64,000 nucleotides of DNA from Bradyrhizobium algeriense (GCF_003062295.1 NZ_PYCN01000022.1:1-64000); one strand, 5' to 3'; shown: positions 9,601-18,184, counted from the first letter of the stretch. Program-made: numbers and translations. The notes: a model not told the origin generated them from the sequence alone.

Positions 9601-10511
9601 TGCACCAGGAGTCCCCCGGCACCGGTGAAGCGGGCAGAGCCTACGCCTGTGCCGCTCAGCGTAACAGTACCGCCACTGAGCGTGACCACGCGGCTGGAGG
9701 CCAGCGCGCCGGTGCTCGTCAGTTGGGTGCCGTTGGCCATCGTGATGCCGTTGGTAGCGGCGCCGAGCGCGGCGTTGCTGTTGACGTTGAGGACACCGGC
9801 GTTGACGTTGATGCCGCCGCTGAACGTGTTGGCGCCGGTCAGCGTCAAGGTGCCCGTGCCGGCCTTGGTCAGGCCCGCCGTGCCGGTCAGGATGGACGAG
9901 ATCGTGGCGGACGTGGCGCCGCTGTCGATAGTGGCCGCCGCAGCGCCGAAATTGATCGTGCCGCCGGTCAGGCTTGCCGTGCCTTCCTGGAAGATCAGGC
10001 TGTTGATGTTCTGCGTTCCGTTCACCGTCACCGCATAGGCGCCCGTGGCGTCCGTTCCGGCCGAGAAGAACAGCCGGTCCGCTGTGGTGGTGGTGACGGC
10101 GCCCGTGGCTATGGTACCGGCGGAGCTGGTGGACAGCGTCGTGCCGCCGGCGCTCCAGGTTCCGCTGGGCGCCGGCCCGCCGGCGCCCGCCGTGGCACCG
10201 TTGATGTCCCAGAAGTAATCGATCGCGCGCACCGGTGTGGCGGCGAGGCTAAGCAGCGCCACCAATATTCCGCCGCGCGCCGACAAGGTAAGCGCAATGC
10301 GCGCTGGGCGCGGCGCGGCGAACCGGCTGCGACGTGCCAGCGCGACACCGCCAATGCCGAGCGCACCGAGGCCGAGCCGATCACGCCGCAGGCCGAGGGC
10401 CTGGTGCGCCCGCCGCAACACCATCATGAGTCGGCGTCGCAGCGATCGGCCGCTTTCCTCCGCACTCGCGAGCCAGTTCATCGCGAAGCGAGCGCAGCGA
10501 CGAGTGATCAT
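6618..10511 (-). CDS. Autotransporter with repeat-containing passenger and beta-barrel domain
   Basis: A 1297-aa type Va secreted protein. It has an extended basic N-terminus with a hydrophobic segment (ALTLSARGGILVALLSLAA, cleavage probably after PVRA), then a Gly/Thr/Ser-rich beta-helical passenger. The passenger has autotransporter-associated repeats of the form TLTGANTYSGGTTI.AGTLQLGNGG. Three near-identical 68-aa units lie around residues 585-788. The last ~280 residues form the translocating barrel, ending GTGGFRIVW with the usual terminal aromatic. A GAGGGGA ribosome site supports the ATG at 10511. The likely role is surface display, such as adhesion or aggregation. No protease or lipase motif is seen in the passenger. 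Confidence 0.93.
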   Translation of the reverse strand: MITRRCARFAMNWLASAEESGRSLRRRLMMVLRRAHQALGLRRDRLGLGALGIGGVALARRSRFAAPRPARIALTLSARGGILVALLSLAATPVRAIDYFWDINGATAGAGGPAPSGTWSAGGTTLSTSSAGTIATGAVTTTTADRLFFSAGTDATGAYAVTVNGTQNINSLIFQEGTASLTGGTINFGAAAATIDSGATSATISSILTGTAGLTKAGTGTLTLTGANTFSGGINVNAGVLNVNSNAALGAATNGITMANGTQLTSTGALASSRVVTLSGGTVTLSGTGVGSARFTGAGGLLVQPGVALSNNASDYTGQTQFTGNLANATYSFNSIADLGVASALGAPTTAANGTIVVANGQGNPTLSYTGSVARSSNRNWDLRGAPSGGTVTLRNLGSGALTLTGDILINSNAFSATFNATGANLSLLGVISSSGTRQAVYSGLGTRTITLGGANTYTGNSTIAAVTVQAPVLADLGTISSLGTASGASGVTTISSNGRLSYTGTGASSNRGWLFGFVGGGTISNDGTGALALSGAMTISSTATLGGSFNGAANTMSGVVSGAGALAVNTAGTWALTNTNTYTGGTTITAGTLQLGNGGTTGSIVGNVVDNGTLAFNRSDAVTFGGTISGTGAVNQTGPGTTVLTGDNTYGGGTTISAGTLQLGNGGTTGSILGDITNNGVLAFNRSDAVTFGGTISGTGAVSQIGTGTTMFTGNNAYGGGTTISAGTLQLGNGGTTGSILGNITNDGTLAFNRANTLDFGGVISGSGAIRQIGPGTTVLTGDSSAFMGTTSVEAGILAVNGSLCGDMNVLAGGRLHGNGTVCDTTNFAGGTVAPGNSIGTLTVAGNYVGNGGLLEIASVLGGDASPTDRLVVTGNTSGTTNVRVTNVGGTGAPTVEGIKVVDVGGASNGTFTLQGDYVIQGQQAVVGGAYAYTLQKNGISTPADGDWYLRSSLINPPPAAPPGPLFQPGVPLYENYTQVLLGLNELPTLQQRVGNRYWGGSDAMARAGIAPVPGDGSPTPSAFWGRIEGGRADLQPSNTTGSTYTADQMRLQAGLDGLALENERGRLIVGLTAQYGLTTANVTSFFGNGRIRVEGAGVGSTLTWYGDNGFYVDGQAQSMFYHSDLSSMLVGSLTHGNDGLGYAFSVETGRRIAVSNGWSLTPQAQLAYSKVDFASFADRFGARVSLRDNDSLVGRTGLALSHQKTWNDGSGIVRSDIYGIANVQYEFLNGTSIDVAGTSFASAQDRLWGSIGGGGTYSWANGRYAIFGEVSYNASLAGSSDNHSYKGTGGFRIVW
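8148..8759 (-). repeat. Three tandem 204-bp repeats inside the autotransporter gene
   Basis: Three consecutive in-frame units of exactly 204 bases (68 codons) run 8759-8556, 8555-8352 and 8351-8148. Each begins with codons for GGTTI(T/S)AGTLQLGNGGTTGSI and contains LAFNR(S/A) and FGG(T/V)ISG(T/S)GA. They differ at scattered positions, so they are old enough to have drifted but are still close enough for recombinational expansion or loss. Confidence 0.9.
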
Positions 10512-11032
10512 GAATTCCCCTCGTAGGGTCCTCAGTTCCTTCCCGCGTGCCTGTTCGTTCGACCGCCGCGTCGCTGAGCGCGACCGGTTCTTTCCTGCTG
10601 CGCCTTAGCGACGCGCGTGCGGCATTCCAATTCGCTCAGCCCCTTCGCCGAATATGGCCGCGAAGGCCAACGTCGGGGATGTGTCATGCGAATGATGCAA
10701 CCAGCGTAGGTCGGTCAGTTGCAATCAGCAACAAATAAACCCTGAAGTCGTAATGGAACTCGTAGCGTGTGACCGCGGCGCAACGCTGATTCAATTCGAA
10801 CCAAATCTACGCCTTCACGTTTGCGACTAACTGAGCACGCAAGCGCGAAATGGTCGTGCGATTAGCGTTGAACGAACGTGCAATGTCGGCTTGAGGCTCC
10901 CTGCACGAAGACGCTCGATCGGTTCCCGCGAACCATGAGCGCTCGCCAGCTTGGGAATCGATGAAAGGCTCGCCATTGTGCGAGATCAACGCGGAGAACG
11001 AGGGCAAAAAGCCCGCGCGAGGCTTACAGATG
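10512..11032. other. Non-coding region upstream of the autotransporter, containing a recombinase remnant
   Basis: About 520 bases separate the autotransporter start from the terminator of the caspase operon. Apart from the helix-turn-helix remnant annotated separately at 10807-10911, no credible gene is seen. The autotransporter promoter should lie in 10512-10750. Confidence 0.4.
10807..10911 (-). pseudogene. Remnant of a site-specific recombinase C-terminus (Hin/resolvase HTH)
   Basis: The frame encodes REPQADIARSFNANRTTISR followed by LRAQLVANVKA and a stop. The pattern QADIARSFNxxRxTISRL is the C-terminal helix-turn-helix of serine resolvase/invertase-type recombinases. The catalytic domain is absent upstream in any frame I examined, so this is a fragment left by a mobile element. 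The call is based on a short segment. Confidence 0.5.
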
Positions 11033-11057
11033 AAAAAGCCGCCCGTTTGAGGCGGCT
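11033..11057 (-). terminator. Rho-independent terminator of the caspase-CHAT operon
   Basis: Read on the minus strand just after the caspase stop codon, a 7-bp stem AGCCGCC/GGCGGCT with a seven-base loop is followed directly by TTTTT. It marks the 3' end of the transcript for the caspase gene and the large CHAT gene upstream. Confidence 0.88.
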
Positions 11058-11061
11058 CTTC

Positions 11062-11955
11062 TCACGGAGTGAACGGCCGCTCGGTCAGGAACTTCCCGAC
11101 CGGACCGAGGGTGAAGAGATTGGGCACCTGGGTGCGGGGCATGCGTGCCTTGATGGCGGCGTGGAATTTGGCGTGGTTGCCCTTGAACGCGCCCTGATTC
11201 CATATCCGAAGCAGTTGCTCCGTGAACGCGCCGTTGTGGTCGCCGTCCAGGGACGTCTGGCTGTCCTGGCAGCCCGATATCAGGATCACGGAGGCCTTGC
11301 ACTCGTTGGCGATGGCAGTCAGCCGCTTGCTGACGGCAACGCGCGCCAATGCGCTGTCGGGCGTCGGCACGGACGCCTTTCCCGCGGCCTCGGCCACGTC
11401 GCGCTGAAGCTTGTCGTAGAATGCCTGATGCTCGCGATAGGTCCGCATCGCGACGGATGGCGGCATCATCTTTGATCGCCCGGCCGGGCTGGCTTCCGGA
11501 AGCCTCGCGCGCGTCACCGTGCCGCTGTGGCAACTGTCGGAGAGGACCAGCACCCGCACGCCCGCGGCAATGCGGCTCAACTCCAAAAACACCTCGTCGT
11601 CGATGAGCTCGCCATCATAGAGGCACCAGGTTTCGTCCTTCTTGTCCTCTTCTTCGTCGCTCACGTCGTCGATCTGGCCGCCATGTCCGGAATAGGTCAC
11701 GAACAGCAAATCGCCCGATTTCAGCTTCTTGGCTGCGGCTCTCACGGCTGCGAGCACGTTCGCCCGCGTCGCCTTGGTGGTGAGCAGCAGCGTCGATTTC
11801 ATGCCGGCGTCGTGCGCGATAGCCGCCATGTCGTTGGCGTCGAACTCGCAGGCGAGGAGGTCGCCGCTCCAGCCCGCGTAGTGCTTCGGGTCAACGGAGT
11901 TCAATCCGATATGGATCGATACCGCCTTCGCCTTGTGCTCTGCCGTCTTCGCCAT
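11062..11955 (-). CDS. Caspase-family (C14) protease, metacaspase-like
   Basis: A 297-aa stand-alone peptidase C14 domain. The catalytic histidine is in TYSGHGG (His91) and the catalytic cysteine in LSDSCHSG (Cys142). An early segment GCEFDANDM-like (LLACEFDANDMAAIAHDAG) and the acidic insert DDVSDEEEDKKDETWCLYDG match bacterial metacaspases, which cleave after basic residues. No signal peptide, TPR, WD40 or other partner domain is attached. The ATG at 11955 follows a strong GGAAGGAGG site; an ATG six codons upstream is less likely. It lies 58 bases downstream of the giant CHAT gene and ends at an intrinsic terminator, so the two form an operon. Confidence 0.93.
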   Translation of the reverse strand: MAKTAEHKAKAVSIHIGLNSVDPKHYAGWSGDLLACEFDANDMAAIAHDAGMKSTLLLTTKATRANVLAAVRAAAKKLKSGDLLFVTYSGHGGQIDDVSDEEEDKKDETWCLYDGELIDDEVFLELSRIAAGVRVLVLSDSCHSGTVTRARLPEASPAGRSKMMPPSVAMRTYREHQAFYDKLQRDVAEAAGKASVPTPDSALARVAVSKRLTAIANECKASVILISGCQDSQTSLDGDHNGAFTEQLLRIWNQGAFKGNHAKFHAAIKARMPRTQVPNLFTLGPVGKFLTERPFTP

Positions 11956-12013
11956 TTGGATCCTCCTTCCAGACATTATGAAGCCGCCGGGTCGACGATG
12001 CTGGACCGAGCGG

Positions 12014-15000
12014 TCACGGTTTGCGTTTTGGCGTGCTGCCTTGCTGCGTCCGCGCGCCGCCGGCCGGCCTCGCCTTGACCTTTATCTTGCTGGCCTTCTT
12101 CGCGGCCTTGGTGTTGCTCGCCGGCGCGGCTTTCGGAGTGCCTTTCGTCGCACCGCCTCCCGTGGATGCGGACGCTGCGGCGCGACCCGCCAGCGAGCCC
12201 AGTGCATCGAGAAGCTGCTTCGCGGCCGCAGCTTCGGATTGACTGGCACGCGCGCGGTATTTGGACAGCACGAAGGTCGCATTGTCGAACACGGAACCCC
12301 ACAGCCGCGTGTTGTCGACCCGTGTATGGTGCTCACGGAACTTCTCGATCAGGGGACCCGCTTTTTCCGCGAGCGAGTTCGCCGCGATCGCCACATACAT
12401 GTCGAGTTCAGTTTGCCCGACGACGGACCAGAAATTCGGCGCGACAGTGCCCATCGAGCTGCGCACCAAGGTGATGGTTTCGTTGTCCATCGCTTGCGTA
12501 CCTGCATTGCTCGCGAGCTGCGCGGCAATGCGGTTCATCGCGGGGTAGAAGAGCGCTTGGGTGGAAGCGGAAGGCGATTTGCGGGCGATGGTCTCCGCGG
12601 CCTCGTAGTGCGTCAGCATCTGTCCGATGGCGGCCGCTTCAGCGGCCTCTGCCGCTGCCGTCGCGGTCTGGTCATCGGCCTTCGCCGCGGCGGCGGCCGC
12701 TGCCGCTTCGAGCAGGGCCAGTCGCTTGTAGCCGGAGCCATAGAGGCTTTCCCGCTCGACGGTCGGCGCGAACGCAATCAGCCTGTCGAGCAGCGTCATC
12801 GCGTCCTCGATCTCCTTGCGCGCCTGGTCGATCGTCTTGCCGTCGCGTTCGGCGCGCTCCCACGCAAGGCGGATCCTGGCATTCGCCAATTGTTCGATCG
12901 AGACGAAGGATGCCGTCCCGTCCTGCGCCTCGCGCGCGCGCTGATACCATTTGATCGCCTCGTCGAAGCGCTTGGCTCTCAGCCATGCGGTGCCGAACGC
13001 TTCGGCAACGTTGCCGCGTCCCTCCCAGTACTGTGCGAACTTCTGTTCCAGGTAGTGCAGGCGGACGGCCTGATCCTCGGGCTTCTTGCCCTGATATTCG
13101 GTTTCGACGGCGATCCGCTCGAGCGCGACGATTAAGGCCGGAGCCGACGCGATGCCGGAAAATTCCTGCCCCGCGGGTCGCGACGTGGGCTTCTGGGCAT
13201 CGCCGGTCTGTGTCCGAAAGCGCCAGTCCGGATCGCCGTAGCACTGATAGGCCGCCCAGGTGTTGTTACGGCTGCTGCGCGCGCTCTCCCGTGCCGTTGC
13301 GACGGCGTCGATGAAGCGGTCCCCGCCGAGCAGGGCCTTGTAGAAGCTCGTGGCAAATATGCTCGCCGCTTCGTCGTCCACCGCCCAGCCGGCCGCGATC
13401 ACGCAGCGCACGCCGCCCTCAATCAGCGCATGGGCCACGCCCGAGGCGAATTCCGCGCGATTGTAATTGACCGGCTCGAAGAGCGTTTTCGGGGCGTCGG
13501 CCGCCAGATGACAGCAATTGACGAACACCAACTCGGGGATGACGCGCAGCGCTTTGATCTCCTGCGGCCCGAAGAACGCGCCGTCGGACAGCACGACGCC
13601 GCGAGTGACGCCGTCGGTCGGCGGCTCGCCGTGGCCGGCAATATGGATGATGCGCCAGTCCCCGTCGATCAAGGCGTTGATCACGGTCCCCAGATCGGGT
13701 TCTTCGTCTCCGGGCTTGGGCCCGCTGATGACCCGATGGACGTGGCGAGGGTTGACCAATTCCGTCAGGCAGTCCGCGACCTTCGTCGCCTCCCGCCGCG
13801 CGCCCATCAGCAGCGGATAGACCAATCGGTCGCATGCGGGATCTCCGATCACGAGAATGTCGTCGTCGGCCGAAGCGTCGGTGACCGCGCGCGTGGGTGG
13901 CGACGGCGTCCGCAACTTGCGCAACAGCTTGGTGCGGATGGACCACGGCAGTCCGCTCGACTTTCCGTCCGATTTGGAGGGCTCGAGCGCCTCCCAGGGG
14001 ATGGCGGCGGTGCTCGTGTCGAGCTCAAGCACCGTCTCCGTGCTGCTGCCCAGGAACGGCTCGAGATCGACCGGGACGAGCAGCCTGAAGAGCGTGCGTC
14101 CGATCTGCGCGTCGGTGTTGGCGTTGTTGGAGGCCGTCAGCACGAGGTTTCGAACGAGCCCCACCTGCATGGACTGCGGACGCACGTCGCTGCGTGCGCG
14201 CTTGGAATTCACCGTGTAGACGATCGATTCCGGCTCGTTCTCGGTTTTCTGGATGATGGCGCTGATGAAATCGTAGTCGGCGCCGCGGTATCCGGCATCC
14301 GTGGGCCGGCGCATTGCGCCGATGCCTTCGGCGATGGTCGGTTCGACGGAGAAGCGGGCGCTGTCCGCCGCCGCGAGCGCCCGGAGGGCGTTCCACGCTT
14401 CGTTGGCGCGGTCGAGAAACAGCTCGATGATCTTGAGCTGGCTCACGCGCGGCCAGCGCGGCGGCGCGGTGCCGTCCCGGGCGAGCTGTTCGTTGGCCTC
14501 GCGCACGCCCTGCGCGATGAGTTGTGCCGCCTGTCCCGCCGTGATGCCGCTGCCGCCGCTGCCAAGCAGTGTCGTCGCGAGCGTGAATTCGGGCGGCACG
14601 GGACGCCGCTCCGTCAGACGCTGCGCCCATCCGATGACCGCCTGCCGGACGGTATTCACGAGATGCGATCCGCGCAGCTCGCCCTCGGCGCCGAGACCGG
14701 CCACGATGACGGCCTCCGGCCGCGGCAATTGCCAGGGATTGTCGGCATTGGCCGTGACGTTGACGAAGACCTGGTGGCTGCCGGGCGCGTCCGGATAGAG
14801 GCCCCGCTGGAGTGACGCGATCATCGCGCCACCGATCGCGCGGTCCATCACCGCTTCCGTGCCGGTGAGGCGCAGCGCGCGGTAGTGGCCGATCAGCAAT
14901 GGCTCGGAGACGTAGGTGAGATCGCCGTTCATGACGGTGATGTGCAGGCCCGCAGCCCGCGATTTTGCCTGCGGCGCGGACGCCGTGGCCGCGGGCGCCA

Positions 15001-17692
15001 GCACGTCGATTTCGCGCTGTGGCGGTGTTTCACCGCCCGGCAGTCGCGACGGACGGCTTCGCACCAGCGGTTTGGCAGTTGGTCCCGCCTGTCCCCGCGC
15101 GGTCTGGGCGGCGGTCAGCGTGGAGAGGCGATCCGTACGGCCCATCCTGAGCAAGTCGCGGTATCCGCCGAAGGCTTCCTTGTGCCGGGGCAGAGATCCA
15201 TGATCGGCGTCCACGACCCAGGTGGTCACCCCCGGCAGCACGGCGCTGTCGAGCAGCACCCGGCCGTCGCCCTGGTCCGGCGCGTCCAGATACATCACGC
15301 CGTCGTCCGACTTCTGGTAGCCCGCTGGCGTGAACTCCGCCTTGCCGACGACGAGCAGGAGCTTGTGTGCGAACGAGGCGAGGTCGGTGTCGCGCTGCCG
15401 ATCGAGCGCGCGCCGCAGTTCGACCGCTTCGTTGAGCACGTCCTGGGTGGGAATTCCCCACTCCAACTGCGCAAATTGCAGCGGCAGATTGTGCCAGGGG
15501 TTGTTCCTGCGCGCCGCCGCAAGATCGGCGGCTGCAAGATCTTTCCAGGTTGCGTCGGTGCCGAGACCGTTCAGCAGGCCGGCCTGGAGTTGCAGGATCC
15601 CGGGGAAGTTGGCGATGAGCTTGCGCGCCCCGTTGCCGCCGAACGGTGCGCCCACGCTGGTCAGGAGATTGCCGAACGTATCGTCGCCCGACAGGACCTG
15701 CATCGGCGCCCAGGAGCCGCCGTTCGGCGTCCCCAGCATCAACAGGCGCGCGCCGTCGGCCGCCATCATCCGGTCCCACGTGCTGCGGCTGACGATCTGC
15801 ATCATCCGCGCAACCAGGCCGCCCATCGAATGCGCGATGATCCGCACCGGCTGTTTCGATGTTTTGCGCGCGTCGAGGGCGGCGGCGACTTCGTCGGCGA
15901 GACGTTTGGCCTCGGCGGCCATCGGGCGCCGCCAGTCGAAGGCGAACGGCTTCACGTCGTGGTCGTCGAAGAAGAACGTCGTGAGGTCGTCGTAGTAGAT
16001 GCCAATCGGCCCATCCGGCAGGACATTGGTGCCCTTGGGATCGTAAGCGAGCTGCTTCAAGCCGTTGACGAGGCGCCATCCGAGCCAGATGCGATCGTTG
16101 TCGATCTTCAAATTGCTGCCGAGTATGCCGGGCAGGATGAAGAGCGCAGGCAACTCGGCGGCCGCGGCCGCACCGCGCGATTGCAATGCCGCCCGAACCC
16201 CCGTCGACGATTCCCCGCTCCACGAGAGCGGGCCGATGACGCGAAATTCGTCCGGCGGATCGGCGCTGAGCGCCAGCGCGTTCACGATCGCATTCGCAGT
16301 CCGCGGGTTGCTGAAATAGTTGAAGTGCGAGACCTTGCCGCCCTGGTCGAGGACGAACGTCGAGTCCTTCTCCCGCGGCGACCCGCCATACATCGATCGC
16401 GTTTGCACCACCAGATCGTTGTCGGTCCAGAAGAAGGCATCGGACAAGAGGGTCTTGACCCAGGTGCCGACCGAATCGCCCTCGAGATCGCCGGCCACGA
16501 CGCGCAGATCACCTTTGATTGGCTTGTCGGTCGCATGCAGCCATTTGACGAGCGGCGAATCCGGGATCTGCGCGGCGAGACCCGGAACCATGTCTGGGTC
16601 CGCGCGTCGACGGGCGACTTCACCCAGAAATTTGACCAGCTCATCCGCGACGGGAATCTGAGCGAGCTCGAGCGCCCACTTCACCACCGACACATAAGCG
16701 TCGAGACGCTTGGAGGCGAGCAGGGTGCCTCGCGCCGGGCAGGCGACGCGGACGACCCGATCGATCGAAATGCGCTTCCGGGCGACGAGCTCGGCGAGCT
16801 TCTTCAGCTCCTGCGCGCTCGAACCGTCATTTGCGAACAGCTCGACGGACGCCACCGGTTCGCTGCACACCCGCGCCAGCACTTCTGCGACCAATCCGCC
16901 GCGCGAATGCGTGAGCAGATGAAGCCGCGCGCCTTCTGGCGCGGCTTCGGCCAGCGTGATGGCGTTGGCGATCGGGCTTGCGCCAAGCGTCGGGTGGTCG
17001 AGCGCATAGACCCTGTCCTGAAACCTCTTGAAGAGCAGATCGACGAGCTCCGGGTGCTCGTTCCACAGCTTTCCGAACGTGCCGGAGGTTTCGCTGAAGG
17101 TCCCGTGAATCAGCACCAGCGATGGTGTCTCGCCAGATGCGATCGTGGACGGCGTCCGGTCCTTGAGCGATCCGGGCGGCTGACGATCGAGCCGGTACAT
17201 GCCCGCCTTGACCTTGGAGTCGAACGCCTGAACGACCTTCGAGGCCGCGAAATCCGCCGCCTTGTCCTCGGCAAAACCGGTGAGGACCTGAATCCCCCGA
17301 ACCAGCACGTCGCTGAGGAAGCCGCGCGTGGCGCCAGGCACGGCTGCGCCTTCTTCGAGACGCCACTGCAAGCGGGCGGGAATACGTACCTCGCCCGGCG
17401 CGAGCGTCGTCCCGCCGCGCGAGAGAAGCGGGTCGTCCTGTTGGGATTGCAGCAGCTCCCGCGCGGTGTCGGGATGCAACCACAGCTCGGGTCCTCCGGC
17501 GACTTCGATCAGAACGACGTCTTCTCCGGGAATCGCGGTCGTTCGGACTTCCGATTCCCCGGCGGCGCGCTGGGCCGTGACGGTGATGGAGTCCTTCACG
17601 CGCCCGATGGGCAATGCTGCGCCGCCGGCGCCGCGCGTGGCGCCGCGGTCTGCGCGGACGCCAGGGACGACGAACGTGATCGGAGCGGCCAT
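12014..17692 (-). CDS. Giant multidomain protein: two alpha/beta-hydrolase modules, CHAT protease domain, TPR-like tail
   Basis: An 1892-aa protein. Residues 190-460 form an alpha/beta-hydrolase: oxyanion LIHGTFS at 193-199, nucleophile elbow THSRGG with Ser263, later candidate triad residues in TDNDLVV and VSHFNYF. Residues 515-845 form a second, LCAT/PGAP1-like hydrolase: FILPGILGSNL, AHSMGG with Ser622, DADHGSLP with His831. Residues 915-1250 are an unassigned region starting GLHITVMNGDL. Residues 1275-1495 are a CHAT caspase-like domain with His1354 (IAGHGEP) and Cys1394 (VFVNCCHLA), ending in CYGDPDWRF. Residues 1510-1830 are helical and TPR-like, followed by a Lys/Ala-rich tail. There is no signal peptide. 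All three active sites look intact. It is operonic with the caspase. An immune or programmed-death role is an inference. Confidence 0.9.
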   Translation of the reverse strand: MAAPITFVVPGVRADRGATRGAGGAALPIGRVKDSITVTAQRAAGESEVRTTAIPGEDVVLIEVAGGPELWLHPDTARELLQSQQDDPLLSRGGTTLAPGEVRIPARLQWRLEEGAAVPGATRGFLSDVLVRGIQVLTGFAEDKAADFAASKVVQAFDSKVKAGMYRLDRQPPGSLKDRTPSTIASGETPSLVLIHGTFSETSGTFGKLWNEHPELVDLLFKRFQDRVYALDHPTLGASPIANAITLAEAAPEGARLHLLTHSRGGLVAEVLARVCSEPVASVELFANDGSSAQELKKLAELVARKRISIDRVVRVACPARGTLLASKRLDAYVSVVKWALELAQIPVADELVKFLGEVARRRADPDMVPGLAAQIPDSPLVKWLHATDKPIKGDLRVVAGDLEGDSVGTWVKTLLSDAFFWTDNDLVVQTRSMYGGSPREKDSTFVLDQGGKVSHFNYFSNPRTANAIVNALALSADPPDEFRVIGPLSWSGESSTGVRAALQSRGAAAAAELPALFILPGILGSNLKIDNDRIWLGWRLVNGLKQLAYDPKGTNVLPDGPIGIYYDDLTTFFFDDHDVKPFAFDWRRPMAAEAKRLADEVAAALDARKTSKQPVRIIAHSMGGLVARMMQIVSRSTWDRMMAADGARLLMLGTPNGGSWAPMQVLSGDDTFGNLLTSVGAPFGGNGARKLIANFPGILQLQAGLLNGLGTDATWKDLAAADLAAARRNNPWHNLPLQFAQLEWGIPTQDVLNEAVELRRALDRQRDTDLASFAHKLLLVVGKAEFTPAGYQKSDDGVMYLDAPDQGDGRVLLDSAVLPGVTTWVVDADHGSLPRHKEAFGGYRDLLRMGRTDRLSTLTAAQTARGQAGPTAKPLVRSRPSRLPGGETPPQREIDVLAPAATASAPQAKSRAAGLHITVMNGDLTYVSEPLLIGHYRALRLTGTEAVMDRAIGGAMIASLQRGLYPDAPGSHQVFVNVTANADNPWQLPRPEAVIVAGLGAEGELRGSHLVNTVRQAVIGWAQRLTERRPVPPEFTLATTLLGSGGSGITAGQAAQLIAQGVREANEQLARDGTAPPRWPRVSQLKIIELFLDRANEAWNALRALAAADSARFSVEPTIAEGIGAMRRPTDAGYRGADYDFISAIIQKTENEPESIVYTVNSKRARSDVRPQSMQVGLVRNLVLTASNNANTDAQIGRTLFRLLVPVDLEPFLGSSTETVLELDTSTAAIPWEALEPSKSDGKSSGLPWSIRTKLLRKLRTPSPPTRAVTDASADDDILVIGDPACDRLVYPLLMGARREATKVADCLTELVNPRHVHRVISGPKPGDEEPDLGTVINALIDGDWRIIHIAGHGEPPTDGVTRGVVLSDGAFFGPQEIKALRVIPELVFVNCCHLAADAPKTLFEPVNYNRAEFASGVAHALIEGGVRCVIAAGWAVDDEAASIFATSFYKALLGGDRFIDAVATARESARSSRNNTWAAYQCYGDPDWRFRTQTGDAQKPTSRPAGQEFSGIASAPALIVALERIAVETEYQGKKPEDQAVRLHYLEQKFAQYWEGRGNVAEAFGTAWLRAKRFDEAIKWYQRAREAQDGTASFVSIEQLANARIRLAWERAERDGKTIDQARKEIEDAMTLLDRLIAFAPTVERESLYGSGYKRLALLEAAAAAAAAKADDQTATAAAEAAEAAAIGQMLTHYEAAETIARKSPSASTQALFYPAMNRIAAQLASNAGTQAMDNETITLVRSSMGTVAPNFWSVVGQTELDMYVAIAANSLAEKAGPLIEKFREHHTRVDNTRLWGSVFDNATFVLSKYRARASQSEAAAAKQLLDALGSLAGRAAASASTGGGATKGTPKAAPASNTKAAKKASKIKVKARPAGGARTQQGSTPKRKP

Positions 17693-18049
17693 GTTACACC
17701 CCCGCTATTGCAATCCGCCGGGATCGACCGCCGCGGGCGATCAATCCGCGCTTGAACGCGCACGACAAGGCTCATCCGGTGTCACCCGGCTCAATGCCTT
17801 CGAGCTTGTCGACGGTCGTGAGCGAAACGCCTGAAATCGAAATTCTGAAACGCCTGTACGATACTCGCCTCAATAGAAATGGCAATAGGACACAACGTCG
17901 GGGTCATCGTCGCATCGCGCGCTCCCCGTACCGTTGAATTGACGGCCGGAAGCCGATACGTTCGCTCGGCCACAGATTGTACCATCTGTGCATGCACTGC
18001 GCGCCAACGCGTGGGGCTCCAGATCGATTCGGCGATCGCATCCGACATC

Positions 18050-18166
18050 GCGCATCTTGCGATCCACGTCGTCGGGCATGACACCGTCAGCGATCTCGGT
18101 CATGGTGCATCCATCACGCTCACCGGCGTTACGTCGCTGACGGCGGATAATCTGCTCTTCATCTGA
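18050..18166 (+). pseudogene. C-terminal fragment of an RTX/type I-secreted-like protein
   Basis: The encoded end reads AHLAIHVVGHDTVSDLGHGA then SITLTGVTSLTADNLLFI and stop. This resembles the terminal segment of many alphaproteobacterial calcium-binding RTX-type proteins (GxDTVxDLGHGxxITLxGVxxLxADDFxF). The nonapeptide repeats that should precede it are missing. The frame is open upstream to 17879 but that part has no recognizable similarity. Probably a relic of a deleted gene. Confidence 0.5.
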
Positions 18167-18184
18167 TGGCGTGGGTGCGCCGGC

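Noticed and set aside
11062..17692. Caspase-CHAT pair read as the known CHAT-gasdermin system
   Set aside because: No gasdermin-like small pore-forming protein is encoded next to it; the neighbours are an autotransporter and EPS genes.
14885..17755. Very long open frame (about 950 codons) on the plus strand opposite the CHAT gene
   Set aside because: It is antisense to a gene with clear domains on the minus strand, has the Arg/His/Gly-rich composition of high-GC shadow frames and shows no motif.
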